Shown here: in pieces, positions 60,122-64,000 of the stretch
How positions within the stretch are numbered: the stretch's first letter is position 1
How the letters are laid out: the number at the start of each line of letters is the position of its first letter
Origin: Trujillonella endophytica
GTDB taxonomy: Bacteria; Actinomycetota; Actinomycetes; Mycobacteriales; Geodermatophilaceae
Direction of reading: 5' to 3'
NCBI RefSeq assembly: GCF_019799905.1
Contig: NZ_JABGCI010000005.1
Coordinates: forward strand, 124,001-188,000
DNA length: 64,000 nucleotides
Program-made: the position numbers and the translations under genes
The notes under the pieces: model-generated
What the model was told of the DNA's origin: nothing
The model's database searches: none
What the model saw: the letters and a program-made list of their open reading frames with translations, nothing else

Positions 60122-60901
60122 GTGGCCTTCCGGAACGTGATGGCGCGCTTCGGCGCAGGTGGCGCAGACGTCGAGACGGTGCTGGACAGCCCCGACACCA
60201 CCCCCGGCGGCACGGTGACCGGCACCGTGCACGTCACGGGTGGCGAGGTCGCGCAGGAGATCGCCGAGGTGCGCGTCGCGCTCGAGGCCACCGTCGAGGT
60301 GGAGAGCGGCGACAGCTCGTGGCACGAGAACGCCGTCTTCGGGACCACCGTCGTGGCCGGGCGGTCGACGCTCGAGCCGGGTGAGCAGCGCACCGCCCGC
60401 TTCTCCTTCCCCGTGCCCTGGCAGTGCCCGATCACCAGCCTCGACGGGTGGCACCTGCGCGGCATGCGGGTGGGTCTGCGGACCCGGGTGGACATCCCCG
60501 GTGCCGTGGACGCCGCCGACCTCGACCCGGTCACCGTGCACCCGCTGCCGGTGCAGCGCACCGTGCTCCAGGCGCTGGAGCAGCTGGACTTCCGGTTCCG
60601 CGGGGCCGACGTCGAGAAGGGCCGCATCCCCGGCAGCGAGCTCCCCTTCCACCAGGAGGTCGAGTTCACCCCGCCCGCCTCGCTGCGGGGCCGGGTCAAC
60701 GAGCTGGAGGTGACGTTCCTGGCCGACGCCTCGGGCGTGGAGGTGGTGCTCGAGGTGGACCGGCGCGGCGGGCTGCTGACCGAGGGGCGCGACGCCACGG
60801 GGCGGCTGCGGTTGTCGCACGCCGACACCGACGTCCGGGCGGTGGCGGGGCAGCTGGACGCGGCGGTCCGCCAGCTGGGCGCGCGCCGCGGCTGGCTGTG
60901 A
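60122..60901 (+). CDS. spo0M: SpoOM-family protein
   Basis: 259 residues from GTG 60122, six bases after AGGAG. The arrestin-like Spo0M fold is seen in NVMARFGAGGADVETVLDSP, GGTVTGTVHVTGGEVAQEIA, FSFPVPWQCPITSLDGWHLR and the C-terminal PASLRGRVNELEVTFLAD. Spo0M controls sporulation and cell shape in bacilli; in actinobacteria homologues are of unknown role. The stop overlaps the next start (GTGA), so it is translationally coupled to a DUF3616 gene. Confidence 0.93.
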   Translation: MAFRNVMARFGAGGADVETVLDSPDTTPGGTVTGTVHVTGGEVAQEIAEVRVALEATVEVESGDSSWHENAVFGTTVVAGRSTLEPGEQRTARFSFPVPWQCPITSLDGWHLRGMRVGLRTRVDIPGAVDAADLDPVTVHPLPVQRTVLQALEQLDFRFRGADVEKGRIPGSELPFHQEVEFTPPASLRGRVNELEVTFLADASGVEVVLEVDRRGGLLTEGRDATGRLRLSHADTDVRAVAGQLDAAVRQLGARRGWL

Positions 60902-61962
60902 GCCTCGAGCGGACCGTCCGGCTGGTCTTCTCCCCCGTCTCGCAGGAGGCGCAGACCCACACCAACCTCTCCGCCGTCCGCAGCGACGGCCCCGTGCTGT
61001 GGGTGGCCGGCGACGAGACCGCGACCATCGAGCGGCTGGTGGCCGACGACCCGGCCGATCCGCACGAGTACGGCGGGGAGACGACGTTCCGGCTGGGCGA
61101 CCTCGTGGAGCTCCCCGGGGAGGACGTCGCCGAGGAGGCCGACATCGAGGGCCTGGCCCGCTCCGGGCCGTTCCTCTGGGCGGTGGGGTCGCACAGCCTG
61201 CGGCGGCGCCGGATCAAGGAGCGGCACGAGGGCGAGAAGGCGCTGCGCCGGCTGGCGAAGGTGACCGGCCAGGCCAACCGGCAGGTGCTCGTGCGGCTGC
61301 CCCTGGCAGAGGTCGGCGGCCTCCCGACCCCCGTGCCGGAGGGGGACGGCGGGGCGGTGCCCGCCGTCTTCGGCACGCACGGGCCGGACCTGCGCGACCT
61401 CCTGGCCGACGACGAGCACCTGGCCCCCTTCCTGCCGATCCCGGGCAAGGACAACGGGCTGGACGTCGAGGGGATCGCCGTCGTCGGGGACCGGGTGTAC
61501 CTCGGCCTGCGCGGCCCGGTGCTGCGCGGCTGGGCAGTCGTGCTGGATCTCCGTCCGGAGACCGACCCCGACGACCCGCGCCGGCTGGTGCTGCGCCCCT
61601 TCGCCGACGGCCGCCGCTACCGCAAGCACGTGCTGCGGCTCGACGGCCTGGGCGTGCGCGACCTGTGCCCGCAGGGCGAGGACCTGCTGGTGCTCGCCGG
61701 CCCCACCATGGACCTCGACGGCCCGGTGCGGGTGTACCGGTGGCACGGCGCCGCCGGGGCCGAGGGCGTTCAGGTCGTCCGCGGCGAGCAGCTGACCCGT
61801 GAGGTCGAACTGCCCTACGGCGACGGGGACGACCACGCGGAGGGGATCGGCCTGCTCGGCTCCGACGGCGCGCTGCTGGTCGTCTACGACAGCCCCGCGG
61901 CGCGGCGGCTCGACGACGGCGGCGGGGTCCTGGCCGACGTCGTCCGGCTGCCCACCCGCTGA
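60898..61962 (+). CDS. DUF3616 protein
   Basis: 354 residues from GTG 60898 overlapping the SpoOM stop. DUF3616 marks: NLSAVRSDGPVLWVAGDETA, EADIEGLARSGPFLWAVGSH, HSLRRRRIKERHE, GLDVEGIAVVGDRVYLGLRG and HAEGIGLLGSDGALLVVYDS. It looks like a six-bladed propeller that ends with DVVRLPTR. Biochemical role is unknown. Coupling to Spo0M suggests the two act together, which I have not seen described. Confidence 0.88.
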   Translation: MSLERTVRLVFSPVSQEAQTHTNLSAVRSDGPVLWVAGDETATIERLVADDPADPHEYGGETTFRLGDLVELPGEDVAEEADIEGLARSGPFLWAVGSHSLRRRRIKERHEGEKALRRLAKVTGQANRQVLVRLPLAEVGGLPTPVPEGDGGAVPAVFGTHGPDLRDLLADDEHLAPFLPIPGKDNGLDVEGIAVVGDRVYLGLRGPVLRGWAVVLDLRPETDPDDPRRLVLRPFADGRRYRKHVLRLDGLGVRDLCPQGEDLLVLAGPTMDLDGPVRVYRWHGAAGAEGVQVVRGEQLTREVELPYGDGDDHAEGIGLLGSDGALLVVYDSPAARRLDDGGGVLADVVRLPTR

Positions 61963-61965
61963 TCC

Positions 61966-61985
61966 GGGCCGGCCTGCGCCGGCCC
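61966..61985 (+). terminator. Short hairpin after the DUF3616 gene
   Basis: An 8-bp stem (gggccggc) with a 4-base loop follows the DUF3616 stop by three bases. Weak alone, but in the right place. Confidence 0.45.
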
Positions 61986-62012
61986 CGGCCGCGCGTGCGA
62001 GCATCGGCCCTC

Positions 62013-63329
62013 GTGCGGCGACCCGGGGACGAGCGGACCGGGGGCGAGGGGTCCGGGGGCGAGGGGTCCGGGGGCGAGGGGTCCGGGGGCGAGGGGTCCG
62101 GCGGCGAGGGGTCCGGCGGCGAGGGGTCCGGGGGCGAGGCATCCGAGGCATCGGCGCGCGTCGCGATGCCCCGCGAGGTGCGCGTCCTGGCCGTCGTGGC
62201 GTTCGCGGTGGCGCTCGGTTTCGGCATCGTCGCGCCGGCGATCCCGCTGTTCGCCCGGGACTTCGGCGTCGGCACCACCGCCGTCGGCCTGGCGGTGAGC
62301 GCGTTCGCCTTCTTCCGGTTCGTCTCCGCCTTCTCCGGGGGGACGCTGGTCGAGCGCTTCGGCGAGCGGACCGTGCTGGCGACCGGCCTGGTCGTCGTCG
62401 CGGTCACCACCGGGCTGGCCGGGCTGGCCGGCTCGTTCCCGGTCTTCCTCGCGCTGCGCGCGATCGGCGGCATCGGCAGCGCCATGTTCACCGTCTCCGC
62501 CCTGGCGCTGCTGCTGCGGGTGGCGCCGCCGACGCACCGCGGGCGGGCCGCCGCCACCTACCAGGGCGGGTTCATCCTCGGCGGCATCGCCGGGCCGGCC
62601 TTCGGGGGTGTGCTCACCGAGCTCTCCCCCCGCCTGCCCTTCCTGCTGTACGCCGGGACGCTGCTGGTGGCCGGCGCGGTGACGCTGGTGCTGCTGCGCC
62701 CACCCGCGGGTGCACCCGGCGTCGAGGCGGCCGGCGCGTCGACGGACCTCGACCGGGGGCCCGTGCCGCTCGGCGCGGCCCTGCGCTCACGGCTCTACAT
62801 CGCCGCGCTGGTCGCCAACCTCGGCATCGGCTGGGTGCTGTTCGGCGTCCGCAACTCGCTCGTGCCGCTGTACGTCACCGAGGAGCTCGGCCGCGGTGCC
62901 GCCTGGGCGGGCGCCGGCTTGCTCGCGGGTTCGGCGGCGCAGGCGCTGGGGCTGCTGCGGTCCGGCCGGCTGGCCGACACGTGGGGACGACGTCCCGCCC
63001 TGGTGCTGGGCTCGGCGCTGGGCACGGCCGCGATGGCGCTGCTGGTGCTGCCGCCGGTGACCTGGGTGTTCCTGCTCTCCATGGCCGTCTACGGGCTGGC
63101 CGCCTCGCTGCTGGCCAGCGTGCCCGCGGCGCTGGTGGGCGACGTCAGCCCGGCCCGGGGTGGCCGGGTGGTCGCGGTGTTCCAGATGTCGGCCGACCTG
63201 GGCGCGATCGTCGGGCCGCTGGCCGCGGGGTGGCTCACCGACGTCGCCTCGTACCAGGTGGCGTTCGCGGTGAGCACCGCCGTCGTCGCGGCCTCGCTCG
63301 CCACCGCGCTGACCCTCCCCCGCCGCTGA
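62013..63329 (+). CDS. Major facilitator superfamily transporter
   Basis: 438 residues from GTG 62013, chosen because GAGCAT at 61999-62004 lies eight bases before it and no SD exists; GTG 61995 is an alternative. The first 50 residues are a Gly/Glu/Ser repeat and cytoplasmic. Then come about 12 transmembrane helices with MFS marks: FRFVSAFSGGTLVERFGER after helix 2 and ADTWGRRPALVLGSALGTAA in the second half. It resembles drug or small-molecule exporters. It is downstream of, but not coupled to, DUF3616. Confidence 0.92.
   Translation: MRRPGDERTGGEGSGGEGSGGEGSGGEGSGGEGSGGEGSGGEASEASARVAMPREVRVLAVVAFAVALGFGIVAPAIPLFARDFGVGTTAVGLAVSAFAFFRFVSAFSGGTLVERFGERTVLATGLVVVAVTTGLAGLAGSFPVFLALRAIGGIGSAMFTVSALALLLRVAPPTHRGRAAATYQGGFILGGIAGPAFGGVLTELSPRLPFLLYAGTLLVAGAVTLVLLRPPAGAPGVEAAGASTDLDRGPVPLGAALRSRLYIAALVANLGIGWVLFGVRNSLVPLYVTEELGRGAAWAGAGLLAGSAAQALGLLRSGRLADTWGRRPALVLGSALGTAAMALLVLPPVTWVFLLSMAVYGLAASLLASVPAALVGDVSPARGGRVVAVFQMSADLGAIVGPLAAGWLTDVASYQVAFAVSTAVVAASLATALTLPRR
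62040..62144. repeat. Seven 15-bp tandem repeats encoding GGEGS units
   Basis: Seven units of 15 bases in frame encode (GGEGS)x6 plus GGEAS at residues 10-44 of the MFS protein. Units are nearly identical at the DNA level, so copy number can change by slippage without a frameshift. Confidence 0.9.
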
Positions 63330-63350
63330 CCTCCCGCCGCCGGCCCACGG

Positions 63351-63408
63351 CCGCCGGCGCGACCGCCGCGGGGCACCATCACCGCCGGCGCGACCGCCGC
63401 GGGGCACC
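63351..63408. repeat. 27-bp direct repeat with 31-bp period
   Basis: ccgccggcgcgaccgccgcg and the following ggggcacc-type end occur identically at 63351-63377 and 63382-63408, in the gap between the MFS and thioesterase genes. It resembles the duplication at 609-672 in length, position between genes and composition, but not in sequence. Confidence 0.85.
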
Positions 63409-63505
63409 GAGCCGACGCCGCGTGTTGGGGCCGCCGACTCCTCACCGACACCCGGCGGCGCCACGCTGGGCCGCGTCCGCCACCACCACTCGTCGGGAGG
63501 CTGCG

Positions 63506-63919
63506 ATGGACGCCGTGCAGACCGTCGACCGCAGCCGGCTGGCCCTCGCCGTGCCGCTGGTGGAGGCGCTGGGCGCGCGTCCGCTGCGGCCCGAGGACCC
63601 GGCGGCCGGCGTCGTCGTCCCGGTGACTGGCCTCGCCGAGAGCGGTGGCGGGGCCATGCACGCCGCGGCGCTCACCGCGGTGCTGGAGCTGGCGGCCTAC
63701 CTGGCGCTGGTGCCCGCCCTGGACACCGACGAGCACGCGGTCTCGCACGCGGTCTCCCTGCAACTGGTGGCGCCGGCGTTCGGCGGCAGCCAGGTGGAGG
63801 CGATCGGGTACCTCGAACGGCGCGGCCGCTCGACGGCGTTCCTCACCGCGACGGCCGAGGTCTCCGGCGTCCTGGTCGCCACCGCGCAGATCACCAAGAG
63901 CATCGTGCCCTTCCGCTGA
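63506..63919 (+). CDS. PaaI/DUF4442-like hotdog thioesterase
   Basis: 137 residues from ATG 63506, with GGGAGG six bases upstream. The hotdog fold is suggested by GAMHAAALTAVLELAAYLAL (long central helix) and the strands VSHAVSLQLVAPAFGGSQVE and TAFLTATAEVSGVLVATAQI. PaaI-type enzymes cleave acyl- or aryl-CoA. The catalytic residue usually found after the helix is not obvious, so the substrate and activity are uncertain. Confidence 0.8.
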   Translation: MDAVQTVDRSRLALAVPLVEALGARPLRPEDPAAGVVVPVTGLAESGGGAMHAAALTAVLELAAYLALVPALDTDEHAVSHAVSLQLVAPAFGGSQVEAIGYLERRGRSTAFLTATAEVSGVLVATAQITKSIVPFR

Positions 63920-64000
63920 CCGCCCCCGCTCCGGCTCCGAGGGCGGGGTCCGGCGAGGTCAGGGGTGCCGAGGCCGAGGATGCAGAGCCGTCGGGTGCCC
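63920..64000. other. Window end, no assignable gene
   Basis: The last 81 bases after the thioesterase stop hold no recognisable start. A minus-strand stop at 63959-63961 could end a gene that begins beyond the window, but 13 codons are too few to judge. Confidence 0.3.

Overview
The window is 64 kb of very GC-rich DNA (well over 70 % G+C by eye) from the chromosome of an actinobacterium. The evidence is a WhiB-family regulator, an AfsR/SARP-type regulator, a DUF5994 protein, a GTP-dependent PEP carboxykinase, many GTG starts and several leaderless start codons. A Geodermatophilus/Blastococcus/Modestobacter-like organism would fit, but this is inferred from gene content and not from a marker gene. 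I found no rRNA, tRNA, CRISPR, insertion sequence or prophage, so this looks like ordinary chromosome with metabolic islands.

Layout. 0-6.4 kb: end of a membrane protein, small conserved proteins, a DivIVA-like coiled-coil protein, WhiB2/WhiD-type regulator, a 2-hydroxyacid dehydrogenase, a crotonase, a GH16-like protein and a TauE/SafE exporter. 6.4-8.6 kb: an ECF sigma factor with a long C-terminal extension behind its YCII (DGPF) partner, then a Cys-rich 70-residue protein. 8.7-13 kb: a SUV3-like RNA helicase, DUF5994, a 44-residue basic protein, and a secreted M15-like wall peptidase behind a c-di-AMP (ydaO/yuaA) riboswitch. 13-20.3 kb: amidase plus TetR operon with a palindromic operator, pckG, a polA-like polymerase, small proteins and a cold-shock protein.

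20.3-34.3 kb: ArsC-like protein, a TPR-like protein, a 911-residue GH63-like glucosidase, then a creatininase-family hydrolase divergent from two amidohydrolases. The first amidohydrolase has lost metal ligands and the second is intact. Next come VOC and SnoaL-like proteins, a lipoprotein, an ECF sigma factor with a membrane-anchored partner, and a phosphotransferase-fold protein lacking the catalytic Asp. 34.4-43 kb: the most coherent metabolic island. It holds an NMT1/THI5-type ABC transporter, a cytosine-deaminase-like amidohydrolase coupled to a flavin/2Fe-2S reductase, a divergent FAD oxidase coupled to a PNPOx-like flavoprotein, and an isopenicillin-N-synthase-like dioxygenase. It looks like uptake and breakdown of an unidentified N-heterocycle.

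43-51 kb: GDSL lipase, homocysteine S-methyltransferase family protein, PspC, YchJ/SEC-C protein, DUF1707/LiaF-like protein, an FAD oxidoreductase divergent from a 958-residue AfsR/SARP regulator. 51-57.3 kb: polyhydroxyalkanoate synthase, a YihY membrane protein, PHA depolymerase and an ATP-dependent DNA ligase. 57.3-64 kb: VOC protein, LLM flavin oxidoreductase, Tat lipoprotein esterase preceded by a 26-codon ORF, Spo0M plus DUF3616 operon, an MFS exporter with a seven-fold repeat in its N-terminus, and a hotdog thioesterase.

Functions are assigned from motifs read by eye. No database search was run. Start sites were chosen from Shine-Dalgarno (SD) spacing or from a -10 hexamer 6-8 bases before the start codon.
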